64,000 bases of DNA, taken from contig NZ_PJNI01000013.1 of assembly GCF_002844555.1 (NCBI RefSeq), forward strand, positions 28,418-92,417. Reading direction: 5' to 3'. Shown here piece after piece: positions 56,459 to 64,000 of the stretch. Every line of letters begins with the position of its first letter. Position 1 is the first letter of the stretch. A program made the position numbers and the translations under genes. The notes beneath the pieces were generated by a model. That model saw only the letters and a program-made list of their open reading frames with translations, was not told the origin of the DNA and searched no databases. The stretch is from Brumimicrobium salinarum. Lineage in GTDB: Bacteria > Bacteroidota > Bacteroidia > Flavobacteriales_D > Crocinitomicaceae.

Positions 56459-58135
56459 ATGAGGTGGTTCTTTTTCTTTTTGTTGTTAATTACAAGTAAC
56501 CAATTAAATGCGCTTAAACCTGCTTTCAATTTCAGCAAGACTCCACCTGTATATGATAGTGTTTTAAATATCATTAAACAAGATACTATTTCTTATGAAA
56601 ACAAATCCAGCCTTTTAGATTCATTAGGCAGACACTACCATACCAAAGAAAACTATAAAGAAGCTATTAGGTACACACTTCAATCATTAACGCTCCATAA
56701 AAAAGAAAACAATAAAGCTCGCGTAGCTCATTACAATGCAAGAATAGGTGTAATGTTTTATTATATAGGGGACTATGACTTTGCAATCAAGCATCTTTTA
56801 GAGGCACTCGCTTATTCTACCAAAAATGATTTACCTATATTAACAGCTGAAATAGAGGCTAATATTGCCAATGTCTATACCCGATTAGATCAATATGATC
56901 AAGCCATAAACTATCTTTTAAGTGCTAAAAAGCATTTTGAGAAAACTAAAGATGATGAGCCTAACTTATTAGCAGGGATTTATATTAACATTGGGTTAGC
57001 ATACGAAAAATCCGAAAAACTAGATAGTGCTAATTATTTTTACAATGCTGCATTGTCATTGGTTGAAAATAAAAACCTTCACTTGTATGAAGCTTCAATA
57101 TTTAATAATAAAGGTGAGATTTACTTTAAAAAGAAAGATTATGATCGCGCATTAATTAATTATCAAAAAGCATATTCTCAATTCGAGATGGTTACAAATG
57201 AAAACGGAATGGGTACGGCTTTATTAAACAAAGGAAGGGTTTTCCTTAAAAAATATGATTACGAACTTGCTATCAAATATTTTCAAAAATCTTTAGTCCA
57301 TTTCAAAAAAATTGAATCACTAAGAAATATTGTGGAAGTAGAACGTCTTATGAGCAATGCTTATAAAGGTATTGGACAATACAAATTAGCAACCGAGCAT
57401 TTGGAAACTTATATAGTATACAATGATAGTCTAAAAGGAAACAAAATTCAGGAGCATATAACTAATTTAGAGCTTCAAAGTATGGCACTCGAAGAGCAGC
57501 AAAAATATGAACTCTATAAAAAAAATGCGGAGATTAAACAAAACAAACTACAATTAGAAAAGGTTTACTTATATATAACTATAATTGGTGTAATTGTTTT
57601 ATTGGTTATTGTGATTTTAATTCTATTAAACATGAAAAAAAATCTACAACATAACAAACTAGAAAGTAGACTTTTAGAAGAAGAAAAGTCGAGAATGAAA
57701 AATGACCTTATTTTTAAACAAAGAGAAATTGAGAACTTTGCTAATCATATCCAAGAAAAAAACAATCTGTTAAAAAAACTATCAACAGAAATAAAAACTA
57801 TATCAAAACAAACAGATTCTAATATTAACAACCTTAAACGACTAAAAGACATTGTAAACCACAGTATTTATGTTGATGAAAATCGAAAAGAGTTGGAATT
57901 AAAAATAGATCATGCTCATCAACAATTTATTCAACGATTGAAGAGTAAATTCCCTCAGTTAACTAAAACTGAAATCCGACTTTGCTCTCTACTTTTATTA
58001 AAGTTTTCCTCAAAAGAAATAGCTGCAATTATGAGTATAGAACCATCAAGTGTAAAAATGGGAAGAAATAGATTAAGAAAAAAACTTAATCTTCCTCCTC
58101 GATCGGATATATCTAAGTTCTTATCTGAAATATAA
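56459..58135 (+). CDS. membrane-anchored TPR protein with C-terminal LuxR-like HTH
   Basis: 558 residues from the ATG at 56459. A signal peptide (WFFFFLLLITSNQLNA) leads to six or so TPRs in the periplasm (YKEAIRYTLQSLTLHKKENN; YDFAIKHLLEALAYSTKNDL; YDRALINYQKAYSQFEMVTN). A transmembrane helix (LYITIIGVIVLLVIVILILL) is followed by a coiled-coil cytoplasmic stretch and a C-terminal helix-turn-helix (LTKTEIRLCSLLLLKFSSKE, SVKMGRNRLRKKL) of the LuxR/GerE-like kind seen in many Bacteroidota TPR regulators. The plan suggests a one-component sensor-regulator. It sits between two adhesin transcription units, one on each side. Confidence 0.85.
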   Translation: MRWFFFFLLLITSNQLNALKPAFNFSKTPPVYDSVLNIIKQDTISYENKSSLLDSLGRHYHTKENYKEAIRYTLQSLTLHKKENNKARVAHYNARIGVMFYYIGDYDFAIKHLLEALAYSTKNDLPILTAEIEANIANVYTRLDQYDQAINYLLSAKKHFEKTKDDEPNLLAGIYINIGLAYEKSEKLDSANYFYNAALSLVENKNLHLYEASIFNNKGEIYFKKKDYDRALINYQKAYSQFEMVTNENGMGTALLNKGRVFLKKYDYELAIKYFQKSLVHFKKIESLRNIVEVERLMSNAYKGIGQYKLATEHLETYIVYNDSLKGNKIQEHITNLELQSMALEEQQKYELYKKNAEIKQNKLQLEKVYLYITIIGVIVLLVIVILILLNMKKNLQHNKLESRLLEEEKSRMKNDLIFKQREIENFANHIQEKNNLLKKLSTEIKTISKQTDSNINNLKRLKDIVNHSIYVDENRKELELKIDHAHQQFIQRLKSKFPQLTKTEIRLCSLLLLKFSSKEIAAIMSIEPSSVKMGRNRLRKKLNLPPRSDISKFLSEI

Positions 58136-58196
58136 TTATTACTTAAAAAAACTTGAGTATTATAGACAAAAGCAAATTTCATCCCTCCTACAGCTA

Positions 58197-58218
58197 TTGT
58201 TAACCTTTTGTAAACCCT
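58197..58218 (+). promoter_or_regulatory. conserved 22-nt upstream element, copy 2
   Basis: Identical to 50193-50214 (half-sites GTTAACC and GTAAACC, 11-nt period). It begins 51 nt before a near-consensus -7 box TATATTTA at 58248-58255, which is itself upstream of the adhesin start at 58283. Confidence 0.55.
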
Positions 58219-58282
58219 ATTTATTTGTTACAGAAAAGTGATAAATATATATTTACGTCATACTATACAAACATTACCCTTT

Positions 58283-61200
58283 ATGGATTCAAGGATGAGA
58301 TTAAGTTTTTATATATTAATATTTATAAGTTTTAATTTACTTTCAATTAATCAAACTTATAGTCAATGCGCGAACACGTGTGGCCCAAATCTGGTACCCA
58401 ATGGAGATTTTGAAACCCCATCCATAAATTGTTCAGATACAATTTCTGAGTTATTTTACAATTATACTTCACTAGAGCATTGGTACGGAACTGACGAATG
58501 GTCTTGTTACCCTCAACCGCCTAGTGATTGTAATGCAGGATCAACACCAGACTATCATAATTCAAACTGTAATGGTTCGGCAAATGATGTTGGTTGTGGC
58601 TCAGGAAATGGTGCAATAGGATTATTTACTTCTACAAATGTTGAAGGACAGTTAGTTTTTGGCGGTACAGTTTCACAAAACAGAGAGTATGTTCAAGTAA
58701 AATTAAACACTCCTCTTGAAGCTGGAAAGCAATATTGCGCTTCTATGCTTGTAAAATCAAGTTATCCTAGCCCAATTAATGTTTCTGCCGATGGTATAGG
58801 CATGTGGTTCACTGATCAGAAAGTAAATATTGATACTCAAAACTCAGGTGAACAATTTATAGGACCAGGTTCAATAATAAATGCATCAGCACAAGTACAA
58901 AATCCACCAGGAAATATTATTGATAGTACCTGTACAATTGTATCTGGTACTTTTTGTGCAAATGGAGGTGAAGAATGGCTAGTTATAGGTAATTTTTTAG
59001 AAGACGTAAATATGAGTACCAATGATCCACTTGGATTTTTCCTCACCCCAAACTATATGGTTATTGACGATGTCAATGTTCAAACTGTGTGTGAACCTAA
59101 TCCATCACTAAGCATTTCTAACAATTCAATCTATTGCGGAACACCTATAAACGTAGAGGTTACAGACACGGACCCGACGGCTAATTTTGAATGGTTATCC
59201 CCTACTAATTTTACTTCCAACACTTCCGCAGGTCCTTTCACTGACACACCTCAAGATAATACAGATTACACCGTCGTAGTTACCACTGATAATGGTTGCG
59301 GCAACATCTTCTCTGATACTTTAACATCATCTGTTTTGGTTGATTGTGGACCTGAAATTGAGCTAAACTTAACTTCAGATACTATTTGTCAAGGAAGCTG
59401 CACCGATATTAATGCAATTATTTCAAGTGGTCAATCTCCTTATACAATTTCATGGAGTCATGGTATAAGTAATGGAGCTGGTCCACACAGCGTTTGCCCT
59501 ACGAATACCACCACTTATCAAGCAACAGTTACCGATGCTAATGGTGATTCTAAAGACACCACTATTACTGTGTATGTAGGATCACCTGATTCTACCTATC
59601 AATTACATCCTATTTGTGATGGAAGTAGTATTACATTATATGGTACAACCTATAATTCAAATGGTGTATATTCAGAAACATTTACAAATATATACGGATG
59701 TGATAGCATAGAATACAATGAAGTTGTTGTACTTCCTAGTGAATCAAACATCAATATTACCAGCACTAACTTAACGGACTGTAATCTTTCTAATGGTACA
59801 ATTTCTTTTTCAGGACTAATACCTGATTCTACTTATTCCATTTCCTATGATAATAATGGTGTAGTCGGCCCCAATAATTATACTGCAAATTCTTCCGGAG
59901 AAATTACAGTTTCTGGATTAGATATTGGAAGTTATACCGATTTTACGATATCCATACTTGGATGTTCAACTACCTTAACCGATCAGGTTACCATTACATC
60001 TCCTAATACTCCATCAGTTTCTGCAGGAAGCGACATAGAAACTTGTGAAAATGAATCTATTACACTATCTGTAACACCGAGTACTGGCGAAACAGTAACA
60101 TGGGATAATGGAGTTACAAATGGTATTCCTTTTAATCCACCTGCCGACACCACCATATATACAGTGACCTTAACAAATGCATCAGGTTGTACAGCAACGG
60201 ACGAAGTAATGGTAGTTGCAAAACCTCTACCTTCAATCGATGCAGGCCAGAATAATGATATATGTGAAGGAGCCTCCACTACTTTAACTGCTAATGGCGG
60301 TATAAGTTATGTATGGAGTCCGGCTGCAGGATTAAACACGACTACCGGTAGTACTGTAATAGCAAATCCATCAAGTACAACTACATACACAGTTACAGGG
60401 ACAGGTTCTAATGGTTGTGAAAACACAGATCAAATTACAGTGAACATAAACCCCTTACCTAATATAGATGCTGGATCAGACGAAATAATCTGCCAAGGTG
60501 AATCAATAAATATTAGTGCAACTGGCGGAAATAATTATTCCTGGAGTCCTGCAATTGGACTAAACACAACAGTAGGAAACTCTGTGATGAGTACTCCAAC
60601 TAATACCCAAACTTATACAGTCACTGGGACTGATGCAAATGGATGTTCCAATTCAGATCAAATCACTATAACTGTTAATCCACTACCTACTGTTAATACT
60701 ATTCAAGATACAGCAATTTGTGAAGAAAGCTCCATTATGATCAACGCACATGGTGCAGATACCTACGTTTGGAGTCCATCTACAGGTCTTAATACTACGG
60801 TTGGAGCAACTGTCGAAGCTTCACCAAGTAACACTCAAACTTATACTGTAACAGGAACAGATAATAATGGATGTGAAAACACCGATCAAGTTACCATAAC
60901 CTTAAATCAAAATCCAACCTTAAATATAGGTCAAGATATTACTGCCTGTGAAGGAGAAGAAGTAATATTAAATATTAACGGTAATGACACTTATTCATGG
61001 AGTCAAGGTGTAAATAATGGTATTCCTTTTACACCTTCTCTCGGAACCAATACCTACACTGTCACAGCAATTGATCAAAACGGTTGTGAAACTATTGATA
61101 GTATAAAAGTTACTGTATATGAAAACGCAACCGCATCCATCTTCACCAACGATAGTTTAGGATGCGCTCCTTATACTGTGGAGTTTTCAAGTGGAGCAAC

Positions 61201-61912
61201 AAACAATGGTGACCAGTGTTTATGGGACCTGGGTGATGGAACGACAACTAGTGGGTGTGGCACTATATCACACATTTATGAAAAACCAGGATGTTACGAT
61301 GTTAAGCTTACTCAAACGCTTGGTGCAACAAACTGTAGCAATTCAATTACTGAAGAAAGTTTAATTTGTGTTGGTGAAAAACCAATTGCTTCATTTAATT
61401 ATACACCTCACAATCCTTCTGAAGATAATCCAGTAGTACATTTTATAAACCAGTCTTCTGGTGCAAATAGCTATTTATGGACTTTTAACGACAGTATAAA
61501 TTCAAATGAGGTTAATCCATCTTATTCGTTTCCAATGGTGTCGGGATACTATAACACTCAATTAGTTTCAAGTTCTAATTTGGGATGTAATGATACCACT
61601 GATTTAAAGATATTTATCGATGAATCATTACGTTATTATGTGCCTAATACTTTCACTCCTGATGACAACAGTCACAACGATATGTTTCTTCCAATCATGA
61701 CTTCAGGCTTTGATCCAATGAATTACAAAATGATGATTTTTAACCGTTGGGGAGAATTAATATTTGAATCACATAACCCATTCCTTGGATGGGATGGTAA
61801 ATACAAAGATAAAATTGTACCTGACGGAACGTATATCTGGATATTAGAGTTTAGAGACAACAATACGGAGGAAAAAATAAAAGATAAAGGACATGTTAAC
61901 CTTATCCGTTAA
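58283..61912 (+). CDS. T9SS type B adhesin with tandem Ig-like repeats
   Basis: 1209 residues from the ATG at 58283; 58295 is an alternative (MRLSFYILIF). The frame extends upstream to 58238, but that would overlap the predicted promoter. Signal peptide, then a beta-sandwich N-terminal domain resembling a carbohydrate-binding module (LVPNGDFETPSINCSDTISE), Ig-like domains, three nearly identical 76-residue repeats (see 60230-60913), a PKD domain (CLWDLGDGTTTSG), a second PKD-like domain (YLWTFNDSINSN), and the T9SS type B domain (VPNTFTPDDNSHNDMF, FNRWGELIFES). The C-terminus resembles but is more diverged than those of the two adhesins upstream. Confidence 0.85.
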   Translation: MDSRMRLSFYILIFISFNLLSINQTYSQCANTCGPNLVPNGDFETPSINCSDTISELFYNYTSLEHWYGTDEWSCYPQPPSDCNAGSTPDYHNSNCNGSANDVGCGSGNGAIGLFTSTNVEGQLVFGGTVSQNREYVQVKLNTPLEAGKQYCASMLVKSSYPSPINVSADGIGMWFTDQKVNIDTQNSGEQFIGPGSIINASAQVQNPPGNIIDSTCTIVSGTFCANGGEEWLVIGNFLEDVNMSTNDPLGFFLTPNYMVIDDVNVQTVCEPNPSLSISNNSIYCGTPINVEVTDTDPTANFEWLSPTNFTSNTSAGPFTDTPQDNTDYTVVVTTDNGCGNIFSDTLTSSVLVDCGPEIELNLTSDTICQGSCTDINAIISSGQSPYTISWSHGISNGAGPHSVCPTNTTTYQATVTDANGDSKDTTITVYVGSPDSTYQLHPICDGSSITLYGTTYNSNGVYSETFTNIYGCDSIEYNEVVVLPSESNINITSTNLTDCNLSNGTISFSGLIPDSTYSISYDNNGVVGPNNYTANSSGEITVSGLDIGSYTDFTISILGCSTTLTDQVTITSPNTPSVSAGSDIETCENESITLSVTPSTGETVTWDNGVTNGIPFNPPADTTIYTVTLTNASGCTATDEVMVVAKPLPSIDAGQNNDICEGASTTLTANGGISYVWSPAAGLNTTTGSTVIANPSSTTTYTVTGTGSNGCENTDQITVNINPLPNIDAGSDEIICQGESINISATGGNNYSWSPAIGLNTTVGNSVMSTPTNTQTYTVTGTDANGCSNSDQITITVNPLPTVNTIQDTAICEESSIMINAHGADTYVWSPSTGLNTTVGATVEASPSNTQTYTVTGTDNNGCENTDQVTITLNQNPTLNIGQDITACEGEEVILNINGNDTYSWSQGVNNGIPFTPSLGTNTYTVTAIDQNGCETIDSIKVTVYENATASIFTNDSLGCAPYTVEFSSGATNNGDQCLWDLGDGTTTSGCGTISHIYEKPGCYDVKLTQTLGATNCSNSITEESLICVGEKPIASFNYTPHNPSEDNPVVHFINQSSGANSYLWTFNDSINSNEVNPSYSFPMVSGYYNTQLVSSSNLGCNDTTDLKIFIDESLRYYVPNTFTPDDNSHNDMFLPIMTSGFDPMNYKMMIFNRWGELIFESHNPFLGWDGKYKDKIVPDGTYIWILEFRDNNTEEKIKDKGHVNLIR
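60230..60913 (+). repeat. three tandem 228-bp repeats in the adhesin gene
   Basis: Units start at 60230, 60458 and 60686, each exactly 76 codons, with a similar fourth start at 60914. Each contains a conserved core (YVWSPA or SPS, GLNTT, TQTYTVTGT or TTTYTVTGT, NGCENTDQ or similar). Confidence 0.85.
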
Positions 61913-61932
61913 TTAAACATAAAACATTTATT

Positions 61933-62532
61933 ATGAAAGTTGTTATCTTATTGGTTTTAATGGCTATATCATCCAAAGTCATGAAAGCTCAGTACTTCAC
62001 CGAAGTTACACCTTCACCTTTTAAAGATATGTTTGACGCCAACTCTGTTTTTACCGATGTAGATAATGATGGAGACCTAGACCTTTTTATTGTAGGCTTT
62101 GCTTCTGGAGAATCTGTAATACTATACAAAAATGATGGAAATGGAAATTATACTGAAGATACTGGAAACTCTTTTGAAGGGGTTCGTCTGGCTGATGTAG
62201 CTGTTGCCGATGTAAATGGAAATGGTCACCTAGATCTTTTGATATCAGGAAGAGACAGCACTAATAATCCCACAACTAACCTATATATAAACGACGGTTC
62301 AGGACAATACACACTAGACAATACTGTAAATTTTGATGACGTAGAATACGGAACAGTTGATTATGATGGGCAAGCAAAAGTTTATCCAATAATTAGCATT
62401 GATAACTCAGAAACAAATGCCTTTTTAATAAAAAGAATAAATACAATAGGTCAAGAAGTAACGGCCTCTTAAAAAGGTCTCGTTATTGAATATTATTCAA
62501 ACGGGAAAACAATAAAAAAATGGAATAATTAA
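61933..62532 (+). pseudogene. truncated FG-GAP/VCBS repeat secreted protein
   Basis: It has a signal peptide (VVILLVLMAISSKVMKAQ) and FG-GAP/VCBS repeats (FTDVDNDGDLDLFIVGF; VADVNGNGHLDLLISGR). The first about 143 residues parallel the downstream gene at 62564. The frame then jumps to a C-terminal-like tail (QAKVYP..., LIKRINTIGQEVTAS) with a TAA at 62470-62472. In the same frame the sequence continues KGLVIEYYSNGKTIKKWNN to a stop at 62530-62532, so the TAA looks like a nonsense change (TAA in place of AAA would restore it). The central repeats present in the paralogue are missing. I read it as an internally deleted, prematurely stopped copy; the short ORF (61933-62472) could still be expressed. 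Confidence 0.7.
61990..62361. repeat. 372-bp direct repeat, copy 1
   Basis: Matches 62621-62992 with no gaps and scattered substitutions; 62131-62226 (96 nt) is identical to 62762-62857. Confidence 0.85.
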
Positions 62533-62563
62533 TTATCTTAAATAATACAATAAACTATAAACT

Positions 62564-64000
62564 ATGAAAAAAATTTACTTATTTATTGCAGCTTTAATAG
62601 CTTCTAACACTTTCTATGGACAGTATTTCACAGAAGTTACACCTTCACCTTTTAAAGATATGTTTGACGGCAACTCTGTTTTTACCGATGTAGATAATGA
62701 TGGAGACCTAGACATTTTTATTGTAGGTTTAGCTTCTACAGAAGATGTAGTATTATACAGAAATGATGGAAATGGAAATTATACTGAAGATACTGGAAAC
62801 TCTTTTGAAGGGGTTCGTCTGGCTGATGTAGCTGTTGCCGATGTAAATGGAAATGGTTACATGGATCTTTTGATATCAGGGAGAAACACTAGTAATAACC
62901 CCATTACAAAATTATATCTTAACGACGGTACAGGACAGTATACATTAGATAATTCTGTAAGTTTTGATGGAGTTCAATATGGAACGGTTGACTTTGCAGA
63001 TTTTAACGGAGATGGAGCTCCTGATGTTTTAATCACAGGGGATAACGGAAACAACATAAATGGAATTGCGAAAATCTATTTTAATGATGGTTCAGGAAGT
63101 TTCACAGAACAAACTGGAACGCCTCTAATTGGAGTTGATTATAGTGCTGTAATTATTTTAGACGTTAATGGTGACAATCATTTAGATATAATAATTTCTG
63201 GAGACAAAGGAAATCCAGATTACACTACAAATCTATACATTAATGATGGAACAGGACAATTTACCTTACAAAACTCAGGCTTATTGGCAATAAATAGAGG
63301 CGCCTTAGCCTATGCCGATGTAGATGGAGATGGTGATTTAGATGTAGTTGTTTCTGGAAGAACAACCGGGAGCACTAAAGAATCAAAGCTATTTCTAAAT
63401 GATGGTACAGGAGTATTTACTGAACAAACTAGTTTAATTCTTACAGGGGTTGAATTAGCTTCTGCTGGTTTCTCAGACATCAATGGTGACACATATCCAG
63501 ACCTAATTGTAAGTGGATTAGTAAGTAATAATAACAGGTCTTCTGAAATGTTTATTAATGATGGAAACGGAAATTTTACTTTATATACTCAAAACTCTAT
63601 TGAACCTATCAGCCAAGGGTCTATCTCTTTTGGAGATGTGGATGGTGATTCGGATGATGACCTCTTAATTACAGGTATTTCAACAGGGGCAGGAACGATG
63701 GGGCCTTATGATAAAAAGATTACAAGATTATACAAGCTTTGTAACCTTGAATTAAATCAGCCTTCGTTAAGTCCAATTTCTGCAATTTGTTCGCTTGATG
63801 AACCACAGGCTCCTACAGCTACAGATAATTGTTCGGGTGGGAATACAACTATTATCGCAACGACAACTACTACATTTCCAATAACAGATACAACAATTTC
63901 AGAAATAATATGGTCTTATGATAATGGAAATGGTTTATTTGGAAGTCAAACACAAGCAATATCTTGGCAAGATATAGATACTTCTACAACAATTTCTCAA
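62564..64000 (+). CDS. FG-GAP/VCBS repeat secreted protein, 3' end outside the window
   Basis: Open from the ATG at 62564 to the last base (479 codons visible), so truncated by the window. Signal peptide (KKIYLFIAALIASNTFYG), then about eight FG-GAP/VCBS repeats with the DxDxDGxxD calcium-binding type loop (FTDVDNDGDLDIFIVG; VADVNGNGYMDLLISG; FADFNGDGAPDVLITG; YADVDGDGDLDVVVSG). A Cys-containing HYR/Ig-like segment begins near the end (ICSLDEPQAPTATDNCSGG). Beta-propeller proteins of this kind are surface or secreted; a T9SS sorting domain is expected beyond the window but not seen. Confidence 0.85.
   Translation, partial: MKKIYLFIAALIASNTFYGQYFTEVTPSPFKDMFDGNSVFTDVDNDGDLDIFIVGLASTEDVVLYRNDGNGNYTEDTGNSFEGVRLADVAVADVNGNGYMDLLISGRNTSNNPITKLYLNDGTGQYTLDNSVSFDGVQYGTVDFADFNGDGAPDVLITGDNGNNINGIAKIYFNDGSGSFTEQTGTPLIGVDYSAVIILDVNGDNHLDIIISGDKGNPDYTTNLYINDGTGQFTLQNSGLLAINRGALAYADVDGDGDLDVVVSGRTTGSTKESKLFLNDGTGVFTEQTSLILTGVELASAGFSDINGDTYPDLIVSGLVSNNNRSSEMFINDGNGNFTLYTQNSIEPISQGSISFGDVDGDSDDDLLITGISTGAGTMGPYDKKITRLYKLCNLELNQPSLSPISAICSLDEPQAPTATDNCSGGNTTIIATTTTTFPITDTTISEIIWSYDNGNGLFGSQTQAISWQDIDTSTTISQ
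62621..62992. repeat. 372-bp direct repeat, copy 2
   Basis: Second copy of 61990-62361 at a constant offset of 631 bp. Confidence 0.85.

Noticed and set aside
58238..58282. Earlier start of the third adhesin gene
   Set aside because: It would overlap the predicted promoter box at 58248-58255, and the signal peptide fits the ATG at 58283 or 58295.
1..64000. CRISPR arrays, rRNA, tRNA genes, insertion sequences with transposase
   Set aside because: None seen by eye; a tRNA search was not possible, and the only T-loop-like sequence I recognise is that of tmRNA.

Overview
The window is AT-rich chromosomal DNA from a member of the Bacteroidota, most likely order Flavobacteriales. Four things point there: promoters of the TAnnTTTG type, a short 288-residue primary sigma factor, almost no Shine-Dalgarno sequences, and large secreted adhesins ending in type B sorting domains of the type IX secretion system (T9SS). 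The tail of a broken FG-GAP gene (LIKRINTIGQEV...) resembles C-termini I associate with Crocinitomicaceae (Fluviicola-like); that family placement is inference.

Layout. 1-5.2 kb: a TPR protein cut by the window edge, a paaG/paaH-type acyl-CoA pair, and an rluE-lipoprotein-Nudix operon. 5.5-13.5 kb: a lipoprotein alpha-2-macroglobulin followed by penicillin-binding protein 1C. 13.7-17.6 kb: a BatA-type membrane protein, a dihydroorotase homologue lacking its metal ligands, and a methyltransferase. 17.6-18.5 kb: a gene-poor stretch with a 16-bp imperfect hairpin. 18.6-27.3 kb: universal stress protein, CvfB-type S1 protein, TPR protein, gyrA and clpC. 27.3-32.3 kb: a secreted protein, then a cca-led operon (PRiA4-ORF3-like protein, methyltransferase, TraB/GumN protein, FKBP lipoprotein). 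32.3-36.4 kb on the minus strand: an N-terminally extended GAPDH, rpoD and degP. 36.8-49.4 kb: dapF, a DUF2254 protein, a DEAD-box helicase, a hemolysin III-family protein, a MepA-like lipoprotein, a GT39-like protein, two arsenosugar-type genes, priA and tmRNA. 50.4-64 kb: a surface-protein locus with three T9SS type B adhesins, a membrane-anchored TPR/HTH regulator between them, and two tandem FG-GAP genes, the first broken and the second cut by the window end.

Four genes (pbpC, the BatA-like gene, clpC, priA) are each interrupted by what looks like one missing base. In each case adding one base restores the full family-length protein. The shared pattern suggests assembly or sequencing errors rather than four real mutations, so I annotate each as one gene.

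The strongest candidate for something new is in the surface locus. Adhesin genes at 50.4 and 58.3 kb share an identical 22-nt element made of two half-sites 11 bp apart (GTTAACC and GTAAACC). It sits 52 and 51 nt upstream of their predicted -7 boxes, the place expected for an activator site, and a TPR/HTH regulator is encoded between them. Other points of note are a palindromic repeat inserted in frame inside pbpC, an unusual tmRNA tag, and several predicted promoters only 5-9 nt from the start codon.
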